Positions 1 to 8,600 are shown, counted from the first letter of the stretch. The stretch is DNA of 64,000 nucleotides from Klebsiella huaxiensis (GCF_003261575.2 NZ_CP036175.1:2852001-2916000); one strand, 5' to 3'. Made by a program: numbers and translations. Notes: generated by a model from the sequence alone, not told the origin.

Positions 1-329
1 TGCCTACCGGGCGTGTGGATATGCTGGCGTTTGGCCTCGGCTCCGGCATTGCCGGATTGGGCGGCGTGGCGCTGTCGCAGCTCGGCAACGTCGGGCCGGA
101 ACTCGGTCAGGGCTATATTATCGATTCGTTCCTTGTGGTGGTGCTCGGCGGCGTCGGACAGCTGGCCGGGAGCGTGGCGGCGGCGTTTGGCCTTGGGATC
201 TTTAACAAAATCCTCGAACCGCAGATGGGCGCGGTGCTGGGCAAAATCCTGATCCTGGTGATGATTATCCTGTTTATTCAGAAACGTCCGCAGGGACTGT
301 TCGCTCTCAAAGGGAGGGTTATTGACTGA
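1..329 (+). CDS. urtB: Urea ABC transporter permease UrtB (3' part)
   Basis: Only the last 109 codons lie in the window, reading in frame from base 3; the gene starts upstream. UrtB is one of the two inner-membrane permeases of the UrtABCDE high-affinity urea importer, a branched-chain-amino-acid (LivH) type system. The visible part has a glycine-rich GVGQLAGSVAAAFGLG stretch, a hydrophobic helix around LGKILILVMIILFI and a typical LivH-like end (QKRPQGLFALKGRVID). The stop overlaps the next start as TGATG, so urtC is translationally coupled. The family call rests on this C-terminus plus the three following urt genes. Confidence 0.88.
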   Translation, partial: PTGRVDMLAFGLGSGIAGLGGVALSQLGNVGPELGQGYIIDSFLVVVLGGVGQLAGSVAAAFGLGIFNKILEPQMGAVLGKILILVMIILFIQKRPQGLFALKGRVID

Positions 330-1402
330 TGAGCCAACCCATTACCTTAACGCTGGCGCGCAAAGCGCCGCGCCCGCTGCAGTGGCTCGGTGTTCTGTTA
401 TTGCTGGGCCTGCTGAGTATGCCGTTTCTGGCGTTATTGCCCGCCACACATCCGCTGGCGGTTTCCACCTGGCTGCTGACGCTCACCGGTAAAATCCTCT
501 GCTACGCGATTGTCGCCGTGGCGCTGGATTTAGTCTGGGGCTACGCCGGAATGCTCTCCCTCGGCCACGGGATCTTTTTTGCCCTCGGGGGTTATGCCAT
601 GGGCATGTACCTGATGCGTCAGGCGGCGGGCGACGGGCTGCCAGCCTTTATGTCGTTTTTATCGTGGAGCGAACTGCCGTGGTTCTGGTGGGGCACCCAG
701 CATTTTGCCTGGGCGATGCTGCTGGTGGTGCTGGTACCCGGTTTATTAGCGCTGGTTTTTGGCTGGTTTGCCTTCCGCTCGAAAATCAAAGGGGTCTATT
801 TTTCAATAATGACTCAGGCGCTGACCTACGCCGGAATGCTGCTGTTTTTCCGTAACGAAACCGGTTTTGGCGGTAATAACGGTTTTACCGGCTTTACCAC
901 GCTACTCGGTTTCCCCGTCACCGCTATCAGCACCCGGGCGGCGCTGTTTATGGCGACGGTACTGCTACTGTTGCTCACCCTGTGGATTGGCTATTTGCTG
1001 GCGCAAAGCAAATTTGGCCGCGTGCTGACGGCGGTGCGCGACGCCGAAAACCGCCTGATGTTCTGCGGCTACGACCCGCGCGGATTTAAGCTATTGGTCT
1101 GGACGCTTTCCGCGGTGCTGTGTGGCCTGGCGGGCGCGTTATACGTGCCGCAGGTTGGGATCATCAACCCCAGCGAAATGTCGCCAACCAACTCTATTGA
1201 AGCGGCGATTTGGGTGGCGCTGGGGGGCCGCGGGACCTTAATTGGTCCGGTACTCGGTGCAGGGCTGGTCAACGGCGCGAAAAGCTACTTTACCGTGGCG
1301 ATGCCGGAATACTGGCAGCTCTTTCTTGGGCTGATTTTTATTATCGTGACCCTATTTTTACCGCGCGGAGTGATTGGCCTGCTGCGTAAAGGAGACCGCT
1401 GA
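329..1402 (+). CDS. urtC: Urea ABC transporter permease UrtC
   Basis: Encodes a 357-residue LivM-type permease, the second membrane subunit of the urea importer. It has about nine hydrophobic helices; the conserved AGMLSLGHGIFFALGGYA block (around residues 74-91) and the VRDAENRLMFCGYD coupling loop, which contacts the ATPases, are clear. The sequence ends in LFLPRGVIGLLRKGD, as LivM proteins do. It starts inside the urtB stop (TGATG) and its own stop overlaps the urtD ATG in the same way, so urtB-urtC-urtD form a coupled operon. In other bacteria urt genes are induced by nitrogen limitation through NtrC; the promoter is outside this window. Confidence 0.92.
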   Translation: MSQPITLTLARKAPRPLQWLGVLLLLGLLSMPFLALLPATHPLAVSTWLLTLTGKILCYAIVAVALDLVWGYAGMLSLGHGIFFALGGYAMGMYLMRQAAGDGLPAFMSFLSWSELPWFWWGTQHFAWAMLLVVLVPGLLALVFGWFAFRSKIKGVYFSIMTQALTYAGMLLFFRNETGFGGNNGFTGFTTLLGFPVTAISTRAALFMATVLLLLLTLWIGYLLAQSKFGRVLTAVRDAENRLMFCGYDPRGFKLLVWTLSAVLCGLAGALYVPQVGIINPSEMSPTNSIEAAIWVALGGRGTLIGPVLGAGLVNGAKSYFTVAMPEYWQLFLGLIFIIVTLFLPRGVIGLLRKGDR

Positions 1403-2199
1403 TGCAACCGGACGAAGGACTTTTTACCCGTCAATTGCCGACGGACAGATTCCGTGAGCAAACCGACCCGGTTTTGCAACTGGAAGAGATTAACGTCAAC
1501 TTTGATGGTTTTCAGGCGCTGACTAATCTGTCGCTGCAAATTGGCGTGGGTGAACTGCGCTGCGTAATTGGCCCTAACGGCGCCGGAAAAACCACGTTAA
1601 TGGACGTGATCACCGGTAAAACCCGCCCGCAGAGCGGCAGGGCGCTTTACGATCAGTCGGTAGATTTAATGACCCTCGATCCCATCGCCATCGCCCGTCA
1701 GGGTATTGGGCGCAAATTTCAGAAACCGACGGTGTTTGAGGCACTGACGGTCGCGGAAAACCTCGAACTGGCGATGAAGGGCGATAAGTCGGTGTGGGCC
1801 AGCTTGCGGGCGCGCCTGAACAGCGAGCAGACCGATCGAATCAGCGAAACCTTACGCCTGCTGCGGCTGGAGGGCGAACGTTCTCGACCGGCCGGACTGT
1901 TGTCGCACGGGCAAAAGCAGTTTCTTGAGATCGGTATGCTGCTGGTCCAGGAGCCGCACCTGCTGCTGCTGGACGAACCCGCAGCCGGGATGACCGACGC
2001 TGAAACGGAGTATACCGCCGAGCTGTTCCGCACCCTGGCCGGGCAGCATTCGCTGATGGTTGTCGAGCATGATATGGGGTTTGTCGAGACCATCGCCGAC
2101 CGGGTGACGGTGCTCCATCAGGGGCAGGTACTGGCGGAAGGGTCGCTGCGCGAAGTGCAGGCCAACGAACAGGTGATAGAAGTTTATCTCGGACGCTAA
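1402..2199 (+). CDS. urtD: Urea ABC transporter ATP-binding subunit UrtD
   Basis: Encodes a 265-residue LivG-type ATPase that powers urea import on the cytoplasmic face of UrtBC. Walker A is GPNGAGKTT (residues 57-65), the signature is LSHGQ (167-171) rather than LSGGQ, as is usual in UrtD, and Walker B is LLLLDEP (187-193) followed by the H-loop VVEHDM. A roughly 25-residue N-terminal extension precedes the ABC domain, also usual for UrtD. The start overlaps the urtC stop. UrtE follows after 9 bases. Confidence 0.92.
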   Translation: MQPDEGLFTRQLPTDRFREQTDPVLQLEEINVNFDGFQALTNLSLQIGVGELRCVIGPNGAGKTTLMDVITGKTRPQSGRALYDQSVDLMTLDPIAIARQGIGRKFQKPTVFEALTVAENLELAMKGDKSVWASLRARLNSEQTDRISETLRLLRLEGERSRPAGLLSHGQKQFLEIGMLLVQEPHLLLLDEPAAGMTDAETEYTAELFRTLAGQHSLMVVEHDMGFVETIADRVTVLHQGQVLAEGSLREVQANEQVIEVYLGR

Positions 2200-2208
2200 G
2201 GAGCGCAG

Positions 2209-2907
2209 ATGTTACAGGTTAATCAGCTACATCAATACTATGGCGGCAGCCATATTCTGCGCGGTGTGGATTTTGCCGCTCGTCAGGGAGAGATAACCTG
2301 CCTTCTCGGGCGCAACGGAGTGGGAAAAACCACCTTGCTAAAGTGCCTGATGGGGCTTATTCCGGCGCGTAGCGGCGAAGTGCTGTGGCAGGAGAAAAAT
2401 ATCACCCAGCGCAAACCACATCAGCGGGTGCAGTCCGGGATCGCTTACGTTCCGCAAGGGCGCGAGATTTTTCCGCGCCTGACGGTAGAAGAGAACCTGC
2501 TGATGGGGCTATCGCGCTTTCCCGCTCGCGACGCGCGGACGGTACCGGAAGAGATTTATCAGCTGTTTCCGGTACTGAAAACCATGAAGCAGCGGCGCGG
2601 AGGGGATCTTTCTGGCGGTCAACAGCAGCAGTTAGCGATTGGTCGCGCGCTGGCCAGCCGCCCGCAGCTGTTGATCCTTGATGAGCCGACGGAAGGTATT
2701 CAGCCATCGGTGATTAAGGAGATCGGCGAGGTTATCCGCCAGCTAGCGAATCGCGGCGATATGGCGATCTTGTTGGTTGAGCAGTTCTATGATTTCGCCG
2801 CCGGGCTGGCGGACCGCTACCTGGTGATGTCGCGTGGGGCCATTATTCAGCAGGGTAACGGCAGCGATATGGAAGCCGAAGGCGTGCGCGGAATGGTCAC
2901 CATCTAG
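2209..2907 (+). CDS. urtE: Urea ABC transporter ATP-binding subunit UrtE
   Basis: Encodes a 232-residue LivF-type ATPase, partner of UrtD. Walker A is GRNGVGKTT (residues 34-42), the signature LSGGQQQQLAIGRAL lies near residue 134, and Walker B is LLILDEP, followed by TEGIQPSVI, which is characteristic of the UrtE subfamily. A good ribosome site (AAGGAG) sits 6 bases before the ATG. It is the last urt gene; the 3' flank is the repeat array at 2930-3590, with no classical terminator seen between. Confidence 0.92.
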   Translation: MLQVNQLHQYYGGSHILRGVDFAARQGEITCLLGRNGVGKTTLLKCLMGLIPARSGEVLWQEKNITQRKPHQRVQSGIAYVPQGREIFPRLTVEENLLMGLSRFPARDARTVPEEIYQLFPVLKTMKQRRGGDLSGGQQQQLAIGRALASRPQLLILDEPTEGIQPSVIKEIGEVIRQLANRGDMAILLVEQFYDFAAGLADRYLVMSRGAIIQQGNGSDMEAEGVRGMVTI

Positions 2908-2929
2908 CCATTCCCGAATACCAAACCGC

Positions 2930-3590
2930 ACGGACCCGTAGCCCGGGCAAGGCGCGTTAAGCGCCGCCCCCGGGAAAATGCGCAGAGGATGGGCGAATTC
3001 CCCGGAGGCGATGCTGCGCATCTGTCCGGGCTACAAACTTTCACATCGCACGAGCCTGTAGCCCGGGCAAGGCGCGCTAAGCGCCGCCCCCGGGAAAGCA
3101 CGCAGAGGATGGGCGAATTCCCCGGAGGCGATGCCGCGCATCTGTCCGGGCAACAAACTTTCACATCGCACGAGCCTGTAGCCCGGGCAAGGCGCGCTAA
3201 GCGCCGCCCCCCGGGAAAGCACGCAGAGGATGGGCGAATTCCCCGGAGGCGATGCTGCGCATCTGTCCGGGCTACAAACTTTCACATCGCACGGACCCGT
3301 AGCCCGGGCAAGGCGCGTTAAGCGCCGCCCCCGGGAAAGCACGCAGAGGATGGGCGAATTCCCCGGAGGCGATGCCGCGCATCTGTCCGGGCTACAAACT
3401 TTCACATCGCACGAACCTGTAGCCCGGGCAAGGCGCGTTAAGCACAGCCCCCGGGCAAGCACGCAGAGGATGGGCGAATTTCCCGGAGGCCATGCCGCGC
3501 ATCTGTCCGGGCGACATAGCTTCACATCGCACGGACCCGTAGCCCGGGCAAGGCGCGTTAAGCGCCGCCCCCGGGAAAATGCGCAGAGTC
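2930..3590. repeat. Tandem BIME/REP array, about 120-bp unit
   Basis: Five full units and a sixth partial one in direct tandem. The GTAGCCCGGGCAAGGCGC motif recurs at about 2938, 3058, 3178, 3299, 3419 and 3539, giving a period of 120-121 bp. Each unit contains two convergent palindromes: GTAGCCCGGGCAAGGCGC with GCGCCG-CCCCCGGG, and CCCGGAGGCGATGCYGCGCA with CATCTGTCCGGGCTAC. They are separated by an ACTTTCACATCGCACG linker. Units differ by a few substitutions. Open frames crossing the array on both strands are repetitive by-products, not genes. In known BIMEs such palindromes can protect mRNA 3' ends and bind gyrase or IHF. Confidence 0.9.
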
Positions 3591-3600
3591 GTTCAAAAGG

Positions 3601-4074
3601 CTACTTGCGCAACAGCCGCTGCAAGCGCGCCTGCCGCCAGTTCCTAATCCATTCGCCAAACACAAACAAGCGCAACCCTTTGACCACCAGCAGCGACCCC
3701 CAGATAATCGCCACCCATGCGGACCAGTAACTCTCGGAACCGGTGAGCCAGTTCAACACCGCCAGCAGAGCGCAGACCACCACCGCCACCGTCAGCGATC
3801 GATAAAACCGACTCTCGCGCTCAACGCGCTCTTTAGCTTCTTCAATACGTAAATCCAGCGACTCTTCATGCCCTGCAGATGAATCGCCGCTAATCTCGGC
3901 GACGTTCACTTCAAATACCGCCGCGAGAGCGCTCAGCGTTTCCAGACCTGGACGATCGCCGTTCTCAATACGCTGAATGGTCCGCACGCTGAGCCCGGTA
4001 AGTTCGGCAAGCTGCTCTTGTGACCAGGCGCGCTGCAAACGCAATTGTTTAACCTGATTATTGCTGTTCATCAT
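3601..4074 (-). CDS. XRE-family regulator with C-terminal membrane domain
   Basis: Encodes 157 residues. Residues 6-60 form a Cro/CI-type helix-turn-helix (WSQEQLAELTGLSVRTIQRIENG). A charged linker (EEAKERVERE) leads into two hydrophobic helices (about residues 92-110 and 115-135) and a basic tail (RNWRQARLQRLLRK). This layout, a DNA-binding domain followed by a 2TM domain, suggests a membrane-tethered regulator. Two adjacent ATG codons follow GGAGATAGAA; the first is taken, the second would shorten the protein by one residue. The gene ends beside the BIME array. Its target and signal are not known from the sequence. Confidence 0.8.
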   Translation of the reverse strand: MMNSNNQVKQLRLQRAWSQEQLAELTGLSVRTIQRIENGDRPGLETLSALAAVFEVNVAEISGDSSAGHEESLDLRIEEAKERVERESRFYRSLTVAVVVCALLAVLNWLTGSESYWSAWVAIIWGSLLVVKGLRLFVFGEWIRNWRQARLQRLLRK

Positions 4075-4188
4075 TTCTATCTCCGGGTGAAAACCTGAGA
4101 CGGAGTGTTATCTATAAGGTTGTCGGGCACCACGATCGGAACCCGACAGAGACACGACAGCAACCTGACAGCCGCGCAGTGCCTGGGT

Positions 4189-5382
4189 TTACGCGCTGGC
4201 GACCGCATTTCCGTTCCACGGGCGCACGTTCATGCCGCGGAAAATCATCAGCCAGGCGGCAATAATAGCGAGCATCAATATTGCAAACAGCGACCAGTGC
4301 GGCAGATGGGTCAGAATTGTCCCGGTCAGCATCGGGTTAAAAGCCGCTCCCAGCCAGCCCAGCGACTGGGCGGAAAAGTAGCTGGCCTTCATGCCCGGCG
4401 GAGCAATGTTATCGATCAGCATATATTCACCCGGCGCGTAGATCACTTCACCGAGCGTAAAGACGGCGGCAGAGAGGCCCCACAGCAGCAGGCTATTATC
4501 GGAAATAACAAAACCGCCCAGTCCGAGCACAAAACAGACCGTACCAAAGGTCATCAGCGGGCGAATATTACGCGCGGTGAGGCGACGGCCGACCGCGTAC
4601 TGCAGCGCCACCACGACGGCGGCGTTGACCGGCAGTACCACGGCAACCACTTTTTCAGCAAAATCGCTGTCCGCTACCACCAGCACATACTGGGAAATAC
4701 AGGAAGCGAAAGAGCCGCCGACAAATGACGCCAGCAGGCCGGAGAGCGTAAACCACAGTAGCGCGCGATCGCGCAGCAGCACCGAAGGCGACCACTGGAC
4801 CGCATTATCCTCAGCAATCGCGGCGCTGGTGCGCTGGACGAACAGCTGAATAAATACCAGCGGCAGCGCCGCGCAGCCCGCCGCCAGCCAGAACGGCAGA
4901 TTGATGCTGTGCATCACTAACAGGGTGCCGATGGGTGGCCCGACGGTCCAGCCAATATTGAGAAAGGTATAGTTGAGCGAAAAAATCTGCGCCTTCTTTT
5001 CCGGCGACAGCACGTCGGCGAACCAGGCTTTTAACACGGTCGAGAACACGGAATAAGCGCAGTTAATCAGCGCGAAGAAGAACACCACCAGCGCCACGCT
5101 ATTAACCAATGGGATCGCCACAAAGCCGCCAATAAACGCCAGTACGGCGATGGTCATATAACGTTTTTTGTCGAACTTATCGGCCAGGATACCAAACCCC
5201 ATACTGAACAACACGCCGACGATCAATGCAGTTGACAGCGCATAGCCGATTTTATCTACCTCCAGTTGGTACTGGCGGGTGAGGTAGATAGTCATAAAAG
5301 GTAACGTTGCGCCACGACCAATAGTTAACAGCAACGACGAAGCCAGCAGCGCCGCAGTTGAGCGCCTGAGTGTCAGTATCAT
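4189..5382 (-). CDS. ydeE: MFS efflux transporter YdeE
   Basis: Encodes a 397-residue, 12-helix major facilitator protein very similar to E. coli YdeE, reported as a dipeptide and arabinose exporter. The N-terminus RRSTAALLASSLLLTIGRG and the loop GILADKFDKKRYM (MFS signature between helices 2 and 3) are characteristic. It is divergent from eamA across a 192-bp region, the same arrangement as in E. coli, which supports the symbol. AAGGA lies 4 bases before the ATG. The transported compound cannot be read from the sequence. Confidence 0.87.
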   Translation of the reverse strand: MILTLRRSTAALLASSLLLTIGRGATLPFMTIYLTRQYQLEVDKIGYALSTALIVGVLFSMGFGILADKFDKKRYMTIAVLAFIGGFVAIPLVNSVALVVFFFALINCAYSVFSTVLKAWFADVLSPEKKAQIFSLNYTFLNIGWTVGPPIGTLLVMHSINLPFWLAAGCAALPLVFIQLFVQRTSAAIAEDNAVQWSPSVLLRDRALLWFTLSGLLASFVGGSFASCISQYVLVVADSDFAEKVVAVVLPVNAAVVVALQYAVGRRLTARNIRPLMTFGTVCFVLGLGGFVISDNSLLLWGLSAAVFTLGEVIYAPGEYMLIDNIAPPGMKASYFSAQSLGWLGAAFNPMLTGTILTHLPHWSLFAILMLAIIAAWLMIFRGMNVRPWNGNAVASA

Positions 5383-5574
5383 TTTTTCCTTGCCTGATGT
5401 GATGTTATTTTTGTTGTCCCGATCACAAATAGCACGCTAACTGAGGCTTGTATAGTTCCCATCGGTGATGAAAAGAAGACAAATGCCCTACCGAAAATAA
5501 TGATCTATGCGTCGGGTGAATTATTCGGTATGTTGATTTTGTTCACAAAATTCCAATAACAACCGAGGCAGGGT

Positions 5575-6474
5575 ATGACGCGTAAAGACGGGCTGCTGGC
5601 ATTGCTGGTGGTCGTGGTATGGGGGCTGAATTTCGTGGTGATTAAGATGGGGCTGCATAACATGCCGCCGCTGATGCTGGCCGGACTGCGTTTTTTATTG
5701 GTGGCGTTCCCTGCCTTGCTGTTTGTCGCCCGGCCGAAAATTCCGCTGCGCCTGCTGCTGGGCTATGGCCTGACGATAAGCTTCGGTCAGTTTGCCTTCC
5801 TGTTTTGCGCTATTAATCTCGGCATGCCTGCCGGGCTGGCATCGCTGGTGCTGCAAGCTCAGGCTTTCTTCACCATTATTCTCGGGGCATTTGTCTTCGG
5901 TGAACGGTTGCAGGGCAAACAGGTAGCGGGGATCGCACTGGCGATTTTTGGTGTGCTGGTGCTGGTGGAAGCCAGTCTTGGCGGCCAGCATGTGCCGTTG
6001 GTGGGTTTTATGCTGACGCTGGCGGCGGCGCTGAGCTGGGCCTGCGGCAATATTTTCAACAAGAAAATCATGTCGCACGAGAGCAGACCGCCGATTATGT
6101 CGCTGGTGGTGTGGAGCGCGCTGATCCCGGTGCTGCCGTTTATGCTGGCATCGTGGCTCCTCGACGGCCCTCAGGTGATGGCGGCAAGTCTGCTGCACAT
6201 CGATCTGCTGACGATCCTATCGCTGCTGTATCTGGCGTTTATCGCCACCATTGTTGGCTATGGGGTCTGGGGTTCGCTACTCGGACGCTATGAAACCTGG
6301 CGCGTGGCGCCGCTGTCGCTGCTGGTGCCAGTGGTCGGGATGGCCAGCGCCGCGCTGCTGCTTGGCGAAACGCTAAACCACCTGCAACTGCTGGGTGCGG
6401 TGCTAATTATGGCCGGGCTGTATATCAACGTATTTGGCCTGCGGATCGTGCGTCCGGGCATGGCGCGAGGATAA
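5575..6474 (+). CDS. eamA: Cysteine/O-acetylserine exporter EamA
   Basis: Encodes 299 residues with ten predicted helices arranged as two EamA (DMT) repeats: the first begins GLLALLVVVVWGLNFVVIK, the second around ALSWACGNIFNKK. E. coli EamA (YdeD) exports O-acetylserine and cysteine. The neighbours ydeE and marRAB are the same as in E. coli. GAGG lies just upstream of the ATG. The stop codon abuts the A-tract of the marRAB terminator, so eamA and marB converge with only a 34-bp gap. Confidence 0.9.
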   Translation: MTRKDGLLALLVVVVWGLNFVVIKMGLHNMPPLMLAGLRFLLVAFPALLFVARPKIPLRLLLGYGLTISFGQFAFLFCAINLGMPAGLASLVLQAQAFFTIILGAFVFGERLQGKQVAGIALAIFGVLVLVEASLGGQHVPLVGFMLTLAAALSWACGNIFNKKIMSHESRPPIMSLVVWSALIPVLPFMLASWLLDGPQVMAASLLHIDLLTILSLLYLAFIATIVGYGVWGSLLGRYETWRVAPLSLLVPVVGMASAALLLGETLNHLQLLGAVLIMAGLYINVFGLRIVRPGMARG

Positions 6475-6500
6475 AAAAAAAGCCCCGTTGCCGGGGCTAA
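6471..6500 (-). terminator. Rho-independent terminator of marRAB
   Basis: The hairpin AGCCCCG (6481-6487), loop TTGC, CGGGGCT (6492-6498) is flanked on its low-coordinate side by eight A residues (6473-6480). Read on the minus strand this is a GC stem followed by a T run, placed just after marB. On the plus strand the T run is missing, so termination of eamA is less certain. Confidence 0.85.
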
Positions 6501-6508
6501 AAGGGATT

Positions 6509-6727
6509 TTACAGGCCTTGCTGGTTGTAATACGGCACGCCTAATTCATCTGATTTATCACTGCCAGAAGCCATGTGATTGAAATCAAACGGCGAATCAT
6601 TATGTTCGGAAGGAATAATCATCGCATCCCGATTGTTGTGACGAACCGGAGTGGTGGTTTGCTCCGCGAAACTCTGGCTGGAGACCAGTGCCAATAGCAC
6701 GATGGCGGCGGAAGCGAATAATTTCAT
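6509..6727 (-). CDS. marB: Multiple antibiotic resistance protein MarB
   Basis: Encodes 72 residues with a signal peptide (hydrophobic residues 4-16, cleavage near SFA-EQTT), so a small periplasmic protein. The C-terminal block FNHMASGSDKSDELGVPYYN is strongly conserved with E. coli MarB, the middle is not. It is the third gene of marRAB, 30 bp after marA. E. coli MarB has been reported to lower marA expression indirectly; its molecular action is not understood. Confidence 0.9.
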   Translation of the reverse strand: MKLFASAAIVLLALVSSQSFAEQTTTPVRHNNRDAMIIPSEHNDSPFDFNHMASGSDKSDELGVPYYNQQGL

Positions 6728-6757
6728 GATTTCCTCAATACGTCTTTTTGCAGGCGG

Positions 6758-7141
6758 TTAACAACAGTTATTTAGTGGGAGCAGGTAGCGTGACTCGCCC
6801 GGTACGTTGGTAATGCGATACTGGTGCGGCGGCACATCGAAATAGTTTTTGAAAGTCCGCGTCAGCGTTTGCTGCGATTCAAAGCCATAACGCTCGGCCA
6901 GATATAGAATCGGCTCGTTGCTTTGCTTGAGCTTCTGCGCAATTTCAGTCAGCTTACGGCTGCGAATATACTGGCCCAGCGAGTGACCAGTCTCTTTCTT
7001 AAACATTCTTTGCAGGTGCCACTTGGAGTAACCTGAGCGCTCTGAAACCTTCTCCAGCGACAGGGGCGATTCCAGGTTATCCTCAATCCACGACAAAATA
7101 CTATGGATAGTGATGGCGTCGTTATTGCGTCTGGACATCAT
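6758..7141 (-). CDS. marA: AraC/XylS-family activator MarA
   Basis: Encodes 127 residues, almost entirely the two-HTH DNA-binding unit: first recognition helix in SGYSKWHLQRMFKKETG, second in YGFESQQTLTRTFKNYF. It is nearly identical to E. coli MarA, which binds asymmetric marboxes to raise acrAB-tolC and micF and reduce porin. Two ATG codons occur in tandem and either could start the protein. It lies 14 bp after marR in the operon and is autoactivated through the marbox upstream of marR. The C-terminus (SRYLLPLNNCC) differs from E. coli. Confidence 0.95.
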   Translation of the reverse strand: MMSRRNNDAITIHSILSWIEDNLESPLSLEKVSERSGYSKWHLQRMFKKETGHSLGQYIRSRKLTEIAQKLKQSNEPILYLAERYGFESQQTLTRTFKNYFDVPPHQYRITNVPGESRYLLPLNNCC

Positions 7142-7155
7142 CTTACCTCTTCTTA

Positions 7156-7590
7156 TTACGGCAGAACTTTTTTGAGCAAATACTCAAGAGTGACCACTTC
7201 ATCTGCCGACAGATTTTTTGTTAGTTCCTGGTGCAATTTCTGACCCACAACCTGATGACAATGCTCACAAAGGGCTGCGCCGTCTGCTGTTAGCTGCACC
7301 AGTACGCCGCGTTTGTCAGTGGGGTTGGGTAACCGTTCAATCCAGCCTTTACAGACCAGACGGTCGAGCATGCGCGTCATTGCGCCTGGGTCGACCGAGA
7401 GCACGGTTTTCAGCTCTACGGGGGTAATACACACTTCGCAACGAATGGAACAGAGCACCCGAAACTGGGTGGACGTAATATCCATCGGTGAGAGGTAGTC
7501 GTTGAGCAGGCGATCTTTCTGCTGGTTAACCATTTGGATCAAGCGGCCAAGAGGGATCATTTCGTTAAACAGGTCGCTCGTACTTTTCAC
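7156..7590 (-). CDS. marR: Repressor MarR
   Basis: Encodes a 144-residue winged-helix dimer that represses marRAB and releases DNA on binding phenolic ligands or on copper-triggered oxidation. Recognition region: VDPGAMTRMLDRLVCKGWIERLPNPTDKRG. The cysteine corresponding to the redox-sensing Cys80 of E. coli is present in that segment (LVCKG). The start is GTG at 7588-7590, as in E. coli, and lies beside MarR site II, so repressor binding overlaps the translation start region. Confidence 0.94.
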   Translation of the reverse strand: MKSTSDLFNEMIPLGRLIQMVNQQKDRLLNDYLSPMDITSTQFRVLCSIRCEVCITPVELKTVLSVDPGAMTRMLDRLVCKGWIERLPNPTDKRGVLVQLTADGAALCEHCHQVVGQKLHQELTKNLSADEVVTLEYLLKKVLP

Positions 7591-7595
7591 AATGG

Positions 7596-7607
7596 TTGCC
7601 CAGGCAA
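7596..7607. promoter_or_regulatory. MarR operator site II
   Basis: The perfect palindrome TTGCCCAGGCAA lies 6 bases upstream of the marR GTG. It corresponds to site II of E. coli marO, which overlaps the leader and ribosome-binding region. Confidence 0.85.
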
Positions 7608-7624
7608 TGATTTAGTTGCTGGGG

Positions 7625-7653
7625 ATATTATTGCCTAGGCAAATATAAGTCAA
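7625..7653 (-). promoter_or_regulatory. marRAB promoter with MarR operator site I
   Basis: On the minus strand the -35 TTGACT (7648-7653) and -10 TAATAT (7625-7630) are 17 bp apart. The perfect palindrome TTGCCTAGGCAA (7631-7642) fills most of the spacer, so MarR would block RNA polymerase directly, as in E. coli. Confidence 0.86.
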
Positions 7654-7660
7654 ACTGATT

Positions 7661-7687
7661 GATTGGCCGATGCCACGATTTGCTAAA
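7661..7687 (-). promoter_or_regulatory. marbox upstream of marRAB
   Basis: The minus-strand sequence TAGCAAATCGTGGCATCGGC, continuing CAAT, matches the E. coli marbox nearly base for base and sits 8 bp upstream of the -35. It is the expected binding site for MarA, SoxS and Rob. Confidence 0.82.
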
Positions 7688-7851
7688 ACGAATCGTTGTG
7701 ACTCAGGTCACTCTATTTCACATTGCTGTCTTATGATTTTACTGAATGACGAATGCGTTCTGCTGGAAACTGGCAACAACCTGACGGCAAACGATATACT
7801 CAGAGCGCGTCATTTTTTGATAATCCAACACTTACAGGACCTTAATTTTCT

Positions 7852-8520
7852 ATGATGGATCTCTTTAAAGCGATAGGCCTGGGGCTGGTCGTGATCCTTC
7901 CGCTGGCAAACCCGCTGACCACCGTGGCGCTTTTCCTTGGCCTTGCCGGGAATATGAACAATGCCGAGCGTAACCGTCAATCGCTGATGGCTTCAGTCTA
8001 CGTGTTCGCTATTCTGATGGTTGCATGGTATGCCGGACAGGTGGTGATGAACACCTTCGGTATATCGATTCCTGGGCTGCGTATTGCCGGGGGGCTGATC
8101 GTCGCCTTTATCGGTTTCCGCATGCTGTTCCCGCAGCAGAAAGCGCATCATTCGATGGAAGCCAAACTGAAATCAGAAGAGCTGGAAGACGAACCGACGG
8201 CCAATATTGCTTTTGTCCCGCTGGCGATGCCAAGTACCGCAGGTCCAGGGACCATTGCGATGATCATCAGCTCTGCGTCGACGGTAAAGCACGGCGCTAA
8301 CTTTCCTGATTGGGTGGTGATGGTGGCTCCGCCGGTGACGTTTGCGCTGGTCGGACTCATCCTGTGGGGCTGCCTGCGCAGCTCCGGGGCGATTATGCGT
8401 CTGGTGGGTAAGGGCGGCATCGAGGCTATCTCCCGCCTGATGGGCTTCCTGTTGGTCTGTATGGGCGTGCAGTTTATTATCAATGGTGTGCTGGAGATTG
8501 TCTCCACTTATCACGCCTGA
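7852..8520 (+). CDS. marC: MarC family integral membrane protein
   Basis: Encodes 222 residues with six predicted helices (UPF0056/MarC). The blocks GLVVILPLANPLTTVALFLG and AMPSTAGPGTIAMIISSAS are conserved with E. coli MarC. It is divergent from marRAB, as in E. coli. Despite the name, E. coli MarC has no demonstrated role in antibiotic resistance and its substrate is unknown. Two ATG codons are in tandem; the first is taken because AGGA is already 12 bases away. It ends before a strong bidirectional terminator shared with sotB. Confidence 0.9.
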   Translation: MMDLFKAIGLGLVVILPLANPLTTVALFLGLAGNMNNAERNRQSLMASVYVFAILMVAWYAGQVVMNTFGISIPGLRIAGGLIVAFIGFRMLFPQQKAHHSMEAKLKSEELEDEPTANIAFVPLAMPSTAGPGTIAMIISSASTVKHGANFPDWVVMVAPPVTFALVGLILWGCLRSSGAIMRLVGKGGIEAISRLMGFLLVCMGVQFIINGVLEIVSTYHA

Positions 8521-8550
8521 TTGTTTTTTGCATGGACAGAATGGAAACAT

Positions 8551-8589
8551 AAAAAAGCCTGCCGATCTTCCAATCGGCAGGCTTTTTTT
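8551..8589. terminator. Bidirectional terminator between marC and sotB
   Basis: The stem AGCCTGCCGAT / ATCGGCAGGCT with a short CTTCCA loop is flanked by an A run on the left and a T run on the right. It can therefore end transcripts from both converging genes. Confidence 0.92.
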
Positions 8590-8600
8590 AATCTGCGCTA

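Noticed and set aside
2930..3590. Possible CRISPR array.
   Set aside because: Units are 120 bp, nearly identical throughout and contain two palindromes, with no short repeat/variable spacer pattern and no cas genes.
2904..3730. Long open frames on both strands across the repeat array (for example 3230-3730 plus and 3031-3525 minus).
   Set aside because: Their products are repeats of the 120-bp BIME unit with no start signals; the frames stay open because the unit is a multiple of three and GC-rich.
7670..7855. 61-codon frame between marR and marC.
   Set aside because: It runs through the mar promoter/marbox region and ends just inside the marC start; no ribosome site, and the E. coli equivalent region is regulatory.
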